Source: DATCSE01 sp036568605 (GTDB taxonomy: Bacteria > Pseudomonadota > Gammaproteobacteria > Burkholderiales > Burkholderiaceae_C). Taken from it: 16,237 nucleotides of DNA. The translations under genes and the position numbers were made by a program. How positions within the stretch are numbered: the stretch's first letter is position 1; every line of letters starts with the position of its first letter. Shown here piece after piece: positions 6,524 through 16,117 of the stretch. The stretch is taken from positions 1-16,237 of the forward strand of contig DATCSE010000204.1 in assembly GCA_036568605.1 (NCBI GenBank), given 5' to 3'. The notes beneath the pieces were generated by a model. That model searched no databases. It was not told the DNA's origin and saw only the letters and a program-made list of their open reading frames with translations.

Positions 6524-7465
6524 TCAGCCGTTGCCCGCCATCGTCGGCAGCAGCACGCGGTAGATCTGGATCATGGCCGGCCCCATCAGCACGACCATCA
6601 ACGACGGGAAGATGCAGAAGATCAGCGGGAACAGCAGCTTCAGCGCGATCTTCGCGGCCGCCTCCTCGGCGCGCTGGCGCCGCCGCGTGCGCAGCATCTC
6701 GGCATGGATGCGCAGCGACGCGGCGATGCTCGTGCCGAAGCGCTCGGCCTGGCTGATCATCGTGACGAAGCTGTCCACCTCCTCGACGCCGGTGCGGATC
6801 GCGAGATTGCGCAGCGCGCGCTCCCGGTCGGCGCCCGCACGCAGCTCGAGGTTGACGATGCGCATCTCGTCGGCCAGCGCCGGGCTCTTGAACTGCAGGT
6901 CGTCGGCCACGCGCATCATCGCGGCCTCGGTGCCCAGGCCGGCCTCGACGCACACCGTCATCAGGTCCAGCGCATCGGGAAACGATTCGAAGATCTCGCG
7001 CTGCCGCACCATGACCAGGTGCGACAGGACCATGTTCGGCCCGTAGTAGCCGATGGACGCCAGCAGCAGCATCGCGAGCAGCAGCGCGTTGCCCTTCAGC
7101 GGCGAGCCTGACAGCGTCAGCATCACGAAGCCCAGCAGCGGCAAGCCCAGGGTCAGCAAGGTCTTGATGCCGAAGAAGGCCGGCGCCGCACTGGCATTGC
7201 GGATGCCCGCGTGCAGGAAGCGCAGCCGGATGCTCGACTTCTCGAACCCCTCCTCGGGCATCGAGAGCTTGCTGATCGGCCGGGTCAGGTCAGCCGCCCA
7301 GCCGAGCAGGCGGCTCCCGAGCGGCGCTTGTTTGCCGACGTCGTGGTTCAGGCCCATCAGGCGCTCGCGCGCGACGTTCGGCCGCAGCATCGCCGCGACG
7401 CCGAGGCAGCCCGCCACGACGACGACGAAGACCAGGGCCAGGAAAACGAGCTGGATCGGGGTCAT
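6524..7465 (-). CDS. tadC: TadC, inner-membrane platform protein of the Flp pilus
   Basis: A 313-residue polytopic membrane protein of the GspF/TadC family. There is an N-terminal membrane segment (4-26), two central ones (about 97-145) and a C-terminal one (273-297). The cytoplasmic GspF-type region includes FPDALDLMTVCVEAGLGTEAA (162-182) and the QAERFGTSIAASLRIHAEMLR stretch (239-259). TadC pairs with TadB to form the platform on which the TadA ATPase acts, driving extension of Flp pilin. The ATG (7463-7465) has GAGGAGG 8 bases upstream, and the tadB stop lies 13 bases before it. The tadD-like gene starts 26 bases after its stop. Length and architecture are normal for the family. Confidence 0.95.
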   Translation of the reverse strand: MTPIQLVFLALVFVVVVAGCLGVAAMLRPNVARERLMGLNHDVGKQAPLGSRLLGWAADLTRPISKLSMPEEGFEKSSIRLRFLHAGIRNASAAPAFFGIKTLLTLGLPLLGFVMLTLSGSPLKGNALLLAMLLLASIGYYGPNMVLSHLVMVRQREIFESFPDALDLMTVCVEAGLGTEAAMMRVADDLQFKSPALADEMRIVNLELRAGADRERALRNLAIRTGVEEVDSFVTMISQAERFGTSIAASLRIHAEMLRTRRRQRAEEAAAKIALKLLFPLIFCIFPSLMVVLMGPAMIQIYRVLLPTMAGNG

Positions 7466-7478
7466 CGCTGCAGCCTCC

Positions 7479-8450
7479 TCAGACGCGAATCCGGATGATG
7501 TTGCGCATCCACAGGATGCCGACCAGCATCATGAACAGCGCGACACCGACCATGCGCAGGCCCATCGGGTCGGTCCACAGCACCGCCATGAACCCCGGGT
7601 TGACCAGGTTCACGACGAGCGCGACGCCGAACGGCAGCGCAGTCAGGATGTACGCCGAGAGCTTGCCCTCGGCCGACAGCGTGCGGATCTCGCCGAGCAG
7701 CTTGAGCCGCTCGCGCACGATCTTCGCGATGCTGTCGAGCAGCTCGGCGAGATTGCCGCCCGACTCGCGCTGGATCATCACCGCGACGACGAAGTAGCTG
7801 ACGTCGGGCACGGGCACGCGCTCGGCCAGGTGGACCAGCGCCTCGCCGACCGGCACACCGTAGTTCATCTCGTCGAACAGGATGCGGAAGTCGCGGCCCA
7901 GCGGCTCGGGCATCTCCTCGGCGACCATCTTGACCGCGGACGGGAACGCATGCCCGGCGCGCATCGAGCGGCCCATCAGGTCCAGCGCCTCGGGGAACTG
8001 GCGCTCGATGCGCTCGATTCGCGCGCGCCGGCGCCTCGCGACGCGCCACCACGGCACCAGCGCGAGCATGAGGCCCAGCACCATGCCGAAGATGATGGGC
8101 TTGCCGAACAGGCCCGGCAGGAACAACCCGAACGCACCGAGCGCGAGTGACATCGCGAGCAGCTCGGCCGGCGAGACCGCCATCGCCGAGGCGCTCACGA
8201 AGCGCGTCATGCGTTTCCCGACGCCGAGGCGAGCCAGCCAGGCATTCAGCCGCGGCATGCGCGAGGGCTCCTGCAGGCGCTCGATGCTCGCGGTGGTGGT
8301 CATCAGGTCGCCTGATAGTGCCTGCAGCCGCGCGGCGATGCGCTTGGCCTCGGGGCTGCTCCCGGAGGACCAGATGTTGTAGATGCCCTCGAGCGAGAGC
8401 ACCACCGCGAGGAACGCGACGACCGCGAACAGCACGAACGACAGGTCCAT
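7479..8450 (-). CDS. tadB: TadB, inner-membrane platform protein of the Flp pilus
   Basis: A 323-residue GspF-domain membrane protein. There is a membrane segment at the N-terminus (4-24), a hydrophobic central region (about 97-135) and two at the C-terminus (268-292 and 298-315). The GspF region carries FPEALDLMGRSMRAGHAFPSA (152-172) and the family hallmark QRESGGNLAELLDSIA (227-242). The strongly basic VARRRRARIERIERQ stretch (137-151) lies just inside the membrane and is usual for TadB. It works with TadC as the assembly platform. The start lies 9 bases after the tadA stop, and the GAGGA before its ATG overlaps that stop region, so translation is probably coupled. Confidence 0.95.
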   Translation of the reverse strand: MDLSFVLFAVVAFLAVVLSLEGIYNIWSSGSSPEAKRIAARLQALSGDLMTTTASIERLQEPSRMPRLNAWLARLGVGKRMTRFVSASAMAVSPAELLAMSLALGAFGLFLPGLFGKPIIFGMVLGLMLALVPWWRVARRRRARIERIERQFPEALDLMGRSMRAGHAFPSAVKMVAEEMPEPLGRDFRILFDEMNYGVPVGEALVHLAERVPVPDVSYFVVAVMIQRESGGNLAELLDSIAKIVRERLKLLGEIRTLSAEGKLSAYILTALPFGVALVVNLVNPGFMAVLWTDPMGLRMVGVALFMMLVGILWMRNIIRIRV

Positions 8451-8459
8451 GGCGCTTCC

Positions 8460-9821
<1,362 letters not shown>

Positions 9822-9835
9822 GGCATTCCCTTTCA

Positions 9836-11014
9836 TCATTGCGGCGCGCCGCGGAACAGTCCGGACAACCAGCTGCCGCGCCCCTTGACGACGGCGGCCG
9901 GTGCGATGTGGTCGGCGAGCTCGCGCAGGCTGCGGGCGATCGAGCTGTTCGGCGCGATGCGCTCGACCGGAACGCCCTGGTTCACCGCGGCCGCAGCGGC
10001 TTCGTAGTGGTTCGGCAGCGTGACGACCTGCTCGATGTCCAGCGTCTTCTTCAGATCGTCCAGCGTGAACTGGCTGTCCTTCTGGTGGCGGTTGACGATC
10101 CAGTGGATCTTCTTCGCCGGGTAGTCGAGCGAGCGGAACACCTGGCGCAGGCGCTTGCCGTCGCGGATGAACGGCAGCGTCAGCTGCAGCACCGCATAGA
10201 CGCGGTCGGCCAGGTCCAGCGCCTGCAGCGTCACCGCGCTGAGCGAGCGGCCCGCGTCGATGATCACGAAGTCGAACATCTCGCGCGAAAGCTCGACGAT
10301 CTGGCGCACGTGGCGCGGCGACACGTCGGCGGCCTGGGCCGGGTCCTCGGGCGCGGCCAGCACGAACAGCCCCGGCGCGACTTCGGACATCGAGGAGCGC
10401 AGCAGATCGGCGTCCAGCCGCTCGATGTTGTGCGCAACGTCGGCCACGCTGCTGGCCGGCGTTTCGCTGCTGACGAACAGCGCGGCATCGCCGAACTGCA
10501 GGTTCATGTCGATCAGCGCAACGCGGCGCCGGCCGCCGGCCGCCAGCAGGTGCGCGAGGTTCGCCGCGACGAAAGTCGCGCCGCTGCCGCCCTTGCACGA
10601 CACGAGGGCCAGCACGTCGCCATGCTGCGGCGCGACCGGCGCGACCACCGCGGACGTGCGCTTGCGCGCCAGGCGGCGCAGCGCATCCGACACCGCCTCC
10701 GGCGCCGCGGGTGCCGGGAGCACCTCGCGCACGCCGGCGCGCATCGCGCGCATCAGCAGCTCGGGGCTCAGCTCGTTGCCGACCAGCACGTAGTCGATCT
10801 CGGGATGTGCATGGGCCAGCGCCTCGAATGCGAGGAAGTCCTGCGGCGTCGTGGTCTCGGCGAGCACCAGTTCGGGCCGGCTGCCGTTGACGATCACGTT
10901 CACGTCGCGCAACGCACGCACGATGGTCGCGACCTCGAAGGCGCACTCGTCGCGCAACTCCTCGCTCCACGCGACGGCGTTGTGCGGATTGGGGGTGATG
11001 AGCTTGATCTTCAC
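9836..11014 (-). CDS. tadZ: CpaE/TadZ, pilus localisation ATPase of the ParA/MinD type
   Basis: A 392-residue cytoplasmic protein. Residues 1-118 form a receiver-like domain that lacks an obvious phospho-acceptor Asp, as in other TadZ proteins. Residues 130-370 are a MinD/ParA ATPase with the deviant Walker A KGGSGAT (141-147), the ALIDMNLQFGD strand (166-176) and FVIIDAGRS (249-257), where ParA proteins have the Walker B Asp. TadZ places the Tad machinery, often at a cell pole. The start is taken as GTG (11012-11014), which overlaps the TGA of the upstream pseudopilin gene as GTGA. No strong ribosome site is seen, so reinitiation is probable. The C-terminal tail ends in a short basic-aromatic stretch. 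Confidence 0.93.
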   Translation of the reverse strand: MKIKLITPNPHNAVAWSEELRDECAFEVATIVRALRDVNVIVNGSRPELVLAETTTPQDFLAFEALAHAHPEIDYVLVGNELSPELLMRAMRAGVREVLPAPAAPEAVSDALRRLARKRTSAVVAPVAPQHGDVLALVSCKGGSGATFVAANLAHLLAAGGRRRVALIDMNLQFGDAALFVSSETPASSVADVAHNIERLDADLLRSSMSEVAPGLFVLAAPEDPAQAADVSPRHVRQIVELSREMFDFVIIDAGRSLSAVTLQALDLADRVYAVLQLTLPFIRDGKRLRQVFRSLDYPAKKIHWIVNRHQKDSQFTLDDLKKTLDIEQVVTLPNHYEAAAAAVNQGVPVERIAPNSSIARSLRELADHIAPAAVVKGRGSWLSGLFRGAPQ

Positions 11015-11460
11015 TGGCAAACTTCGTTGGAGGCGCTGCTCATGAATTCCTTGCGCAAGGTCGTGCCGAACGGGGGCAGCGTGAGCGAGAGCGGCACGAA
11101 AGGAATGACCGTGGTGTGCGTGTAGCCGGTCAGCGAGACCTTCACGGCCTTGCAGTTGGCCGCCGTGCAGGTGTTGACCGCGAACGGCGGGTTCAGGTAG
11201 CTGATCGTGATGTTCGAGTTCGCGAGCGACGGCAGCCGCGAGATCATGCGGCTCTTGATGTGGCTGTCGTTCAGGTCGCAGACGATTGCCAGGCGCGCGC
11301 CGTAGCGCGTGGCCTCGACGGCCGCGTTCCAGGTCCACAGCAGGCGGCCCATCTCCATCACGCCCAGCAGCATCGTGAAGAGAATGGACGCGATCAGCGC
11401 GAACTCGACCGCGGCCACGCCGCGCTGCGAGGACGGACGACGACGATGCAGCCGGCTCAC
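11011..11460 (-). CDS. tadE: TadE/TadF-type pseudopilin (second of two)
   Basis: A 149-residue single-span protein. The N-terminus has a basic leader (RLHRRRPSSQRG) followed by a class III prepilin-like site: Gly14, then VAAVEFALI with Glu at +5 (residue 19), then a hydrophobic helix to about residue 37. A prepilin peptidase (TadV) should cut after Gly14. The body contains cysteines 61, 98, 103 and 148, probably disulfide-bonded outside the cytoplasm. TadE and TadF are processed pseudopilins needed for Flp pilus formation. Which of the two genes here corresponds to TadE and which to TadF cannot be decided by eye. The GTG start (11458-11460) overlaps the previous gene's stop as GTGA. Confidence 0.88.
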   Translation of the reverse strand: MSRLHRRRPSSQRGVAAVEFALIASILFTMLLGVMEMGRLLWTWNAAVEATRYGARLAIVCDLNDSHIKSRMISRLPSLANSNITISYLNPPFAVNTCTAANCKAVKVSLTGYTHTTVIPFVPLSLTLPPFGTTLRKEFMSSASNEVCQ

Positions 11461-11927
11461 AGCTGGGCCCTCAGCGTGGTCGAGATGTTGTTGAAGGTCA
11501 TGTCCGGGATCACGAACTGGACCGCCGAGTTGTAGGCGTACCCCTGCACGCCGGCCGTGACCAGGTTGACCGCACCCAGGCCGGTGGGCTGGTTCGCGTG
11601 CGTCGCCGGGCACAGGGTCGCGTCGCAGATCGTGACCATCGCGGTCGTCAGGCCCGGCGCCACCGCCGTGCCGGTGCAGTCGTCGGTGCCGTAGACCGCG
11701 AGGCAGCGGGCCTCCGCGGCAACGGTCGCGTCGCCCGGTCCGTGCTGCGACAGATGGCGGGCCGCATCGCGCACGGTCTTGTCCAGCGTGTTGTAGCTGT
11801 AGATCGCGCGGCCGAGCTCGGTGGTGCCGAAGATCATCAGCACCAGCGGGATCAGCAACAGCCCCATCTCCACCGCGGCGACGCCGCGCTGCCGGGAGCG
11901 TGAGCGAGAGCGTGTCGGGGTTGCCAT
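11457..11927 (-). CDS. tadE: TadE/TadF-type pseudopilin (first of two)
   Basis: A 156-residue pseudopilin-like protein. A short basic leader (SRSRSRQRG) ends at Gly15, followed by VAAVEMGLLLIPLVLMIFG with Glu at +5 (residue 20) and one membrane helix. The extracytoplasmic part has cysteines 75, 84, 101 and 106. The ATG at 11925-11927 is chosen because GAAAGG lies 7 bases upstream; an ATG at 11943-11945 would add six residues but has no ribosome site. It starts 22 bases after the tadG stop, and its TGA overlaps the GTG of the next pseudopilin gene. It is clearly a relative of that neighbour in its N-terminus but not in its body, which fits a TadE/TadF pair. Confidence 0.87.
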   Translation of the reverse strand: MATPTRSRSRSRQRGVAAVEMGLLLIPLVLMIFGTTELGRAIYSYNTLDKTVRDAARHLSQHGPGDATVAAEARCLAVYGTDDCTGTAVAPGLTTAMVTICDATLCPATHANQPTGLGAVNLVTAGVQGYAYNSAVQFVIPDMTFNNISTTLRAQL

Positions 11928-11949
11928 GGGCTGGCCTTTCGTCATGGCG

Positions 11950-13314
11950 TCACTGCACCAGGGCCGGGACCATCGGCCCCAGCGACGCGGTGTCGCCGGC
12001 GATGCCGGAGGTCGCACATGGGCTGCCGGGCTCGTTCGACAGGCCGAGAAACTCCAGCCGCGAGGTCACGTTGTTGCCTTGGCGCCGGTACGGATCGAGC
12101 ATCAGCATGCAGGCATAGGCGCGAACCGGCGCGTGCTGACCGGTCGCGAAGCCGGCGCAGTCGACGATGGGCACGATGACCAGGCGCCGGTCCGCGCCGT
12201 TGCTGGCGTGCTGCGCCTGCGTCGCAAGCGTGTCGTTGTTGGCGTAGAACGCAGGGTTCACGCTGGCCGGGCTGGTGATCGGCATGAACGCGGCGCGTGC
12301 ATCCTTGAAGTTGGTCCCGGTGCTGCTGCCGGCGTAGGCGTTGCGGCCCAGCGCCCAGTTCTCGGTGCTGTAGCTGTTGCCGGTGTAGTCCGGCGGCGCG
12401 TTCGCGATCGAGTAGCCGCCGCCGGGCGCATAGACGCCGAAGCGCGTGTTGTAGGCCTTGTCCAGCGAGTTGACCGCACCGTTCTGGCCGACGCAGCCCG
12501 GCGTCGGGTTGGCGCTGCCGCTGCTCGTGCAGTTCCCGGTGATCGGCGCCGGCAGACTGCACTGGCCGGTCCCGGCCAGCAGACAGGCGAGCTCCTGCGC
12601 GCCGCCGCCGGAGCAGCCGGGTGTCGTCGAGCTGGGATCGAAGTCGATCCAGCGGAAGTTGCCGGTGTAGTTGGCCGAGCCGCCGCCCGATTGGCTGAAG
12701 TCCATCGAGATCCAGTCGCCCGGCGCATAGCCGTAATTGGGCGGCCCGCCTCGCGTGCAGATCGCCATCGGCACGGCGCAGTTGTTCTGTGCCGGCGCGA
12801 GCGTCGCGGTCGCGATCGATGCGACCGTCGTCGGGCCGAAGCCGAGCACCTGCATGAAGTACGGCGCGATGCCGTGACCGTTCGCGGTGTCGCGCGTGAT
12901 CGTGCAGCGCACGTACTTGGCATTGGCCGGCGCCGCGGCCGCCGCGACCCAGCTGCTGCCCGCGCTCAACGCGGTGCCGAAGCCGACCGCGATGTCGCTG
13001 GCCGCAACCGGCGAGCCCTGGAAGTTGAACTTGTTCAGCTGCGCCACGGCGCGGCCGGCCGCGTCGGCGCGGTTGAATGCCGCCGCCGGGATCGTCGGCG
13101 CGCCGGTCAGCTCGTAGCTGGCGGCCAGCGCGCAGGCATCGGCGGCGTTCTGCAGCTCGGTCTTCGTCAGGTACAGATGCCCGCCGTCCAGCGCGAGGCC
13201 GATGAAGCCCACGAGCACCGCGATCATCAGGCCGACGATGATGGCCACCACGCCGCGCTGGCGCGCCGGCCTGCGCTGGAAGCCCCGGCGGCGAAGGTGC
13301 TGTAGTCCGTTCAT
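11950..13314 (-). CDS. tadG: TadG-like minor pilin/anchor protein
   Basis: A 454-residue protein with a classic TadG N-terminus: a basic leader ending RQRG (18-21), a hydrophobic helix (22-42), then LDGGHLYLTKTELQNAADACALAASYEL (42-69), the hallmark of the Tad family. The prepilin-like Gly21 is followed by V-V-A but lacks the +5 Glu. The large exported body is rich in Gly, Ser and Asn and contains 12 cysteines (from 61 to 433), several closely spaced, pointing to disulfide bonds. I see no clear von Willebrand A metal site, which many longer TadG proteins have, so this is a shorter form. TadG is thought to anchor or stabilise the Flp pilus. The ATG (13312-13314) has GGA 5 bases upstream, and the gene follows the small lipoprotein gene by 24 bases. 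Confidence 0.88.
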   Translation of the reverse strand: MNGLQHLRRRGFQRRPARQRGVVAIIVGLMIAVLVGFIGLALDGGHLYLTKTELQNAADACALAASYELTGAPTIPAAAFNRADAAGRAVAQLNKFNFQGSPVAASDIAVGFGTALSAGSSWVAAAAAPANAKYVRCTITRDTANGHGIAPYFMQVLGFGPTTVASIATATLAPAQNNCAVPMAICTRGGPPNYGYAPGDWISMDFSQSGGGSANYTGNFRWIDFDPSSTTPGCSGGGAQELACLLAGTGQCSLPAPITGNCTSSGSANPTPGCVGQNGAVNSLDKAYNTRFGVYAPGGGYSIANAPPDYTGNSYSTENWALGRNAYAGSSTGTNFKDARAAFMPITSPASVNPAFYANNDTLATQAQHASNGADRRLVIVPIVDCAGFATGQHAPVRAYACMLMLDPYRRQGNNVTSRLEFLGLSNEPGSPCATSGIAGDTASLGPMVPALVQ

Positions 13315-13338
13315 GATCGTCCAGCCCTTGCGATCCGC

Positions 13339-13629
13339 TCAGCGGCCGTTGCCGCCCGCCCCGACGCCGATGTTGATCACGTTGGTCGGCGGCGGGCTGC
13401 GATAGCTCTCCACGTGGCGGTTCACCGCTTCGCGCGCAGTGCGGCCGTCGGTGCGCGGGACGGTCTGCGCATTGCGCGTCGGTGCGGCCGGGTCCAGAAC
13501 CTGCTGGGCCGCGAGCATGCGATTGCTCTCGCCGAAGCGTGCATCCCAGGCAGGCGATGCAGAGGCGGCGCAGCCGCCGAGCGCGAGCAGGCAAGCCGCC
13601 GCGACCAGGGAGTAGGTCGGAGTACGCAT
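13339..13629 (-). CDS. Small tad-locus lipoprotein
   Basis: A 96-residue lipoprotein. A signal peptide (residues 1-18) ends in the lipobox LALGGC, with Cys20 in the chosen start frame, and no Asp follows at +2, so outer-membrane sorting is expected. The mature part has FGESNRMLAAQQVLDP (about 32-47), DGRTAREAVNRHVESY (61-76) and a Pro-rich, Gly-rich tail. Small lipoproteins with an FG...AAQ..DP motif occur beside the secretin gene in tad loci, and the motif loosely recalls CpaD, so a pilotin-like partner of RcpA is plausible but unproven. The ATG at 13627-13629 is preferred, 8 bases after AAGGAG and sharing one base with the rcpA stop; a GTG at 13630-13632 would add one residue. Confidence 0.82.
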   Translation of the reverse strand: MRTPTYSLVAAACLLALGGCAASASPAWDARFGESNRMLAAQQVLDPAAPTRNAQTVPRTDGRTAREAVNRHVESYRSPPPTNVINIGVGAGGNGR

Positions 13630-15203
13630 CACTTCTTCTCCTTGTCGAAGCCGCCTTGGGTGGCCGGCGCCCCGGCGCCGGTCGGCATGTTGTCGCTGCG
13701 CGGGCCTTCGAGCCGGCCCTGCAGCATCAGGTCGCCGCGGCTCGGATCGGTGTGCCCGTCGGTGGGCAGCCGGTAGTTCGGAGGCAGCGGCTTCACCAGG
13801 CGGGGCGTGACCACGAACACCAGCTCCGTGCGGTCGGCCTGGAAGTCGGTGCTGCGGAACAGCGCGCCGATCACCGGCACCTCGCCCAGGAACGGCATGG
13901 CCTTGATGTTGGTCGTCGTGTTGTTCTTGATCAGCCCGCCGATCGCGAAGCTCTGGCCGTCCATCAGCTGCACGGTGGTCTCGGCCTTGCGCGACGTGAA
14001 CGAGGGCAGGATCGCCGTGCCGCTGACGCCGGTGGCGACGATGCCGATGCCGTCGCGGTTCAGCTCGGAGACCTCGGGCCGCACACGCAGGTTGATGCGG
14101 CCGCCGCCCAGCACGGTCGGCGTGAACTTGACCGACACGCCGAACTCCTTCTCCTCCAGCGTGATGGTGCGGCCGTTGGTGCCGTTGTCCTGCGCAACCG
14201 GGATGAAGATCTTGCCGCCTGCGAGGAAGCTGCCGGTCTGCCCGCTGATGGCCATGATCGTGGGCTCGGCCAGGACCTTCACGAGGCCATCGTCCTTCTG
14301 CGCATCGACCGTGAGGCCCAGCGAGTTGACGGCGTTCCGGGCAGCCGACGCCACGCCGTTGCCGCCGACCAGGAAGTCCGCCAGCAGGTTGTAGGTCCAG
14401 CTGCCATTGGTGCGCGAGCCGCTGAACTGAACGCCCAGCTTGTCGATCAGCGACTTCGACACCTCGGCCACCTTGACCTCGAGCATCACCTGCTGCGGCG
14501 CGCCGACTTCCAGCATGTTGACGACGCGCGGGTTGGCCTTGCCGTTGCTGTCGCCGCCGCCGCGCACGTACGCGTTGGCGAGGTCGGCCGCGCGGGTCAG
14601 CGCTTCGGTATCGCTGACGGTGCCCGACAGCACGATCGAATCGAAGGCGGCGGAGACCTTGATGTCCTTCTCGCCCGGCAGCAGCTGGCCGATCACCGAT
14701 TGCAGCGCGGTCGTGTCCATGCCCACCACCACGTCGAACGCGGTGCAGGTGCCGGCCCGATCGAGCATCACGACGTTGGTCGAGCCTATGGACTTGCCCA
14801 GCAGGTAGACCTCGGTCGGCGCCAGCAGCAGCACGTCGACGTCGGCAACGCCGGGGCGCGATTCGAGCGCTGTCGCCGCCTTGGTGCCTTCATCCTTCTT
14901 GCCGTCGCCGCTTTCGGCGGGGCGCGCGGCGCGTGCGTTCTCGGGGTTGCCGAGCAGGATGCGCGTGACCGGCGACGCGGGGCGCAGCACGGTCGACTTG
15001 CCGACCGGGATCTGCACCATCGGCGCGATCTCGACGCGCGAGCACAGGCCCGCACCAGACGGTGCCGCGGCTGGGCGCGCCGTGGCCGGCGGGGCCGCCT
15101 TGGGCGCGGCGGCCGCCTGCGCGACCGATCCCAGCGCCTGCAGGGCCAGGCTGGTCGCGAGGGCCATGCGGGCCAGCGCGAGATTGTGTGAGGGCGAGGA
15201 CAT
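13629..15203 (-). CDS. rcpA: CpaC/RcpA, outer-membrane secretin of the Flp pilus
   Basis: A 524-residue secretin that forms the channel for the pilus. It has a signal peptide (1-30, ending AQA), an Ala/Pro-rich spacer, then a pilus N-terminal domain (about 54-160) and a BON-like segment (162-225). The conserved secretin core follows at about 235-470, with VMLEVKVAEVSKS (239-251), VLAEPTIMAISGQTGSFLAGG (310-330), the long beta segment 355-378 and LGEVPVIGALFRS (439-451). A charged insert of about 30 residues (88-118, with DGKKDEGTK) splits the N-terminal domain. The ATG at 15201-15203 has GGGAG 7 bases upstream. Its stop overlaps the start of the lipoprotein gene. Length is near the family norm. 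Confidence 0.95.
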   Translation of the reverse strand: MSSPSHNLALARMALATSLALQALGSVAQAAAAPKAAPPATARPAAAPSGAGLCSRVEIAPMVQIPVGKSTVLRPASPVTRILLGNPENARAARPAESGDGKKDEGTKAATALESRPGVADVDVLLLAPTEVYLLGKSIGSTNVVMLDRAGTCTAFDVVVGMDTTALQSVIGQLLPGEKDIKVSAAFDSIVLSGTVSDTEALTRAADLANAYVRGGGDSNGKANPRVVNMLEVGAPQQVMLEVKVAEVSKSLIDKLGVQFSGSRTNGSWTYNLLADFLVGGNGVASAARNAVNSLGLTVDAQKDDGLVKVLAEPTIMAISGQTGSFLAGGKIFIPVAQDNGTNGRTITLEEKEFGVSVKFTPTVLGGGRINLRVRPEVSELNRDGIGIVATGVSGTAILPSFTSRKAETTVQLMDGQSFAIGGLIKNNTTTNIKAMPFLGEVPVIGALFRSTDFQADRTELVFVVTPRLVKPLPPNYRLPTDGHTDPSRGDLMLQGRLEGPRSDNMPTGAGAPATQGGFDKEKK

Positions 15204-15250
15204 TGCCGATCTCCCGGTGTGTAGTCGAGTGCGTGCTCGTGTGTGCGGTC

Positions 15251-16117
15251 TCAGAAGCATTCCGTCACCTTGCTGAGGCCGCGGATCACCTCGACGCAGT
15301 TGCGCGGCGCGGCCGGCGCGGCGGCCACGACGGCGGGGCGCGGCGCGGCGCGGCGCACGGCAGGGGCCGATGCGGCCGGCGCCGGCTTGGCGGGCTCGGG
15401 CTCGTAGCGCGCCAGGCCCAGCAGCTCGGCCTTGGTCGCGCCGCCGCTGCTGCGGGCCAGCGCCTTCGGATCGGTCTGGTTGCGCAGCACCAGCGACAGG
15501 GTGCCGACGCTGCGCGCCAGGTCGAGGATCTCGGCGTCCTTGGGCGTGACCTCCAGCGTCACCGCGTTGACGACCTTGGGCTTGGTCGAGTCGCGATCGG
15601 CTTCCTGCGCGACGGCGAGCACGAGGATGCGCTCCAGCACGATCTTCGAGATCGAGTGGTCGCGATCGCCGCGCTGGCCGCGCTCGTCCTGCGTGTTGAC
15701 CATCACGTCGACGTACGTGCCGGGCAGCGCGAAGCCGGCCACGCCCACGACGTCGTTGACGCGCACGGTCATCGCGCGCTTGCCCTCGGGCACCACGGCC
15801 GACAACCCGCCCTTGGTGCCGACCGGTGCGAGGCGCACTTCGGTGAGCGGCTCGCCGCGCTGGATCCCGACCAGCACCACCCGGCCTTCGAGCTTGGACC
15901 CATCGCTGAACGCACCGGCGGGCACGCTGCCCTCGGGCCAATCGACCATGCGGATCATCTCGGTCGAGATGCGGCCGCCCAGTTCGATGTCGGCGTTGGC
16001 GACCGCGATGCGGCCCTTCTCGCCACCTTGGTTCTGCATCCAGCGCGCGGCCAGGAACACGGCCGCAAGGCCGGCAATGGCGGCAATGAACAGCATCAAC
16101 ATGCCACGTGATCTCAT
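15251..16117 (-). CDS. rcpC: CpaB/RcpC, Flp pilus assembly protein
   Basis: A 288-residue protein anchored by one N-terminal membrane segment (6-24). An SAF domain follows at about 36-97 (NADIELGGRISTEMIRMVDWP starts at 41), then the RcpC/CpaB domain (110-215) with FALPGTYVDVMV (129-140) and LEVTPKDAEILDLARSVGTLSLVLR (188-212). An Ala/Pro-rich tail (238-273) leads to a short C-terminal motif with two cysteines (274 and 287). RcpC is periplasmic and works with the RcpA secretin; a link to Flp glycosylation or peptidoglycan contact has been suggested for the family. The ATG (16115-16117) has GGGAG 6 bases upstream and overlaps the stop of the preceding gene. The stop is 47 bases from the rcpA start, the widest gap within this operon. 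Confidence 0.95.
   Translation of the reverse strand: MRSRGMLMLFIAAIAGLAAVFLAARWMQNQGGEKGRIAVANADIELGGRISTEMIRMVDWPEGSVPAGAFSDGSKLEGRVVLVGIQRGEPLTEVRLAPVGTKGGLSAVVPEGKRAMTVRVNDVVGVAGFALPGTYVDVMVNTQDERGQRGDRDHSISKIVLERILVLAVAQEADRDSTKPKVVNAVTLEVTPKDAEILDLARSVGTLSLVLRNQTDPKALARSSGGATKAELLGLARYEPEPAKPAPAASAPAVRRAAPRPAVVAAAPAAPRNCVEVIRGLSKVTECF

Noticed and set aside
9822..10970. Extension of the tadA frame far upstream, across tadZ
   Set aside because: The extension is Arg/Pro-rich and lies opposite no domain. The conserved TadA sequence begins at the MSLRERL start, which has its own ribosome site.
11821..13305. Long + strand open frame opposite tadG and a pseudopilin gene
   Set aside because: The product is a low-complexity Arg/Ala/Gly mixture typical of a reverse-complement frame, and the - strand carries the Tad signatures.
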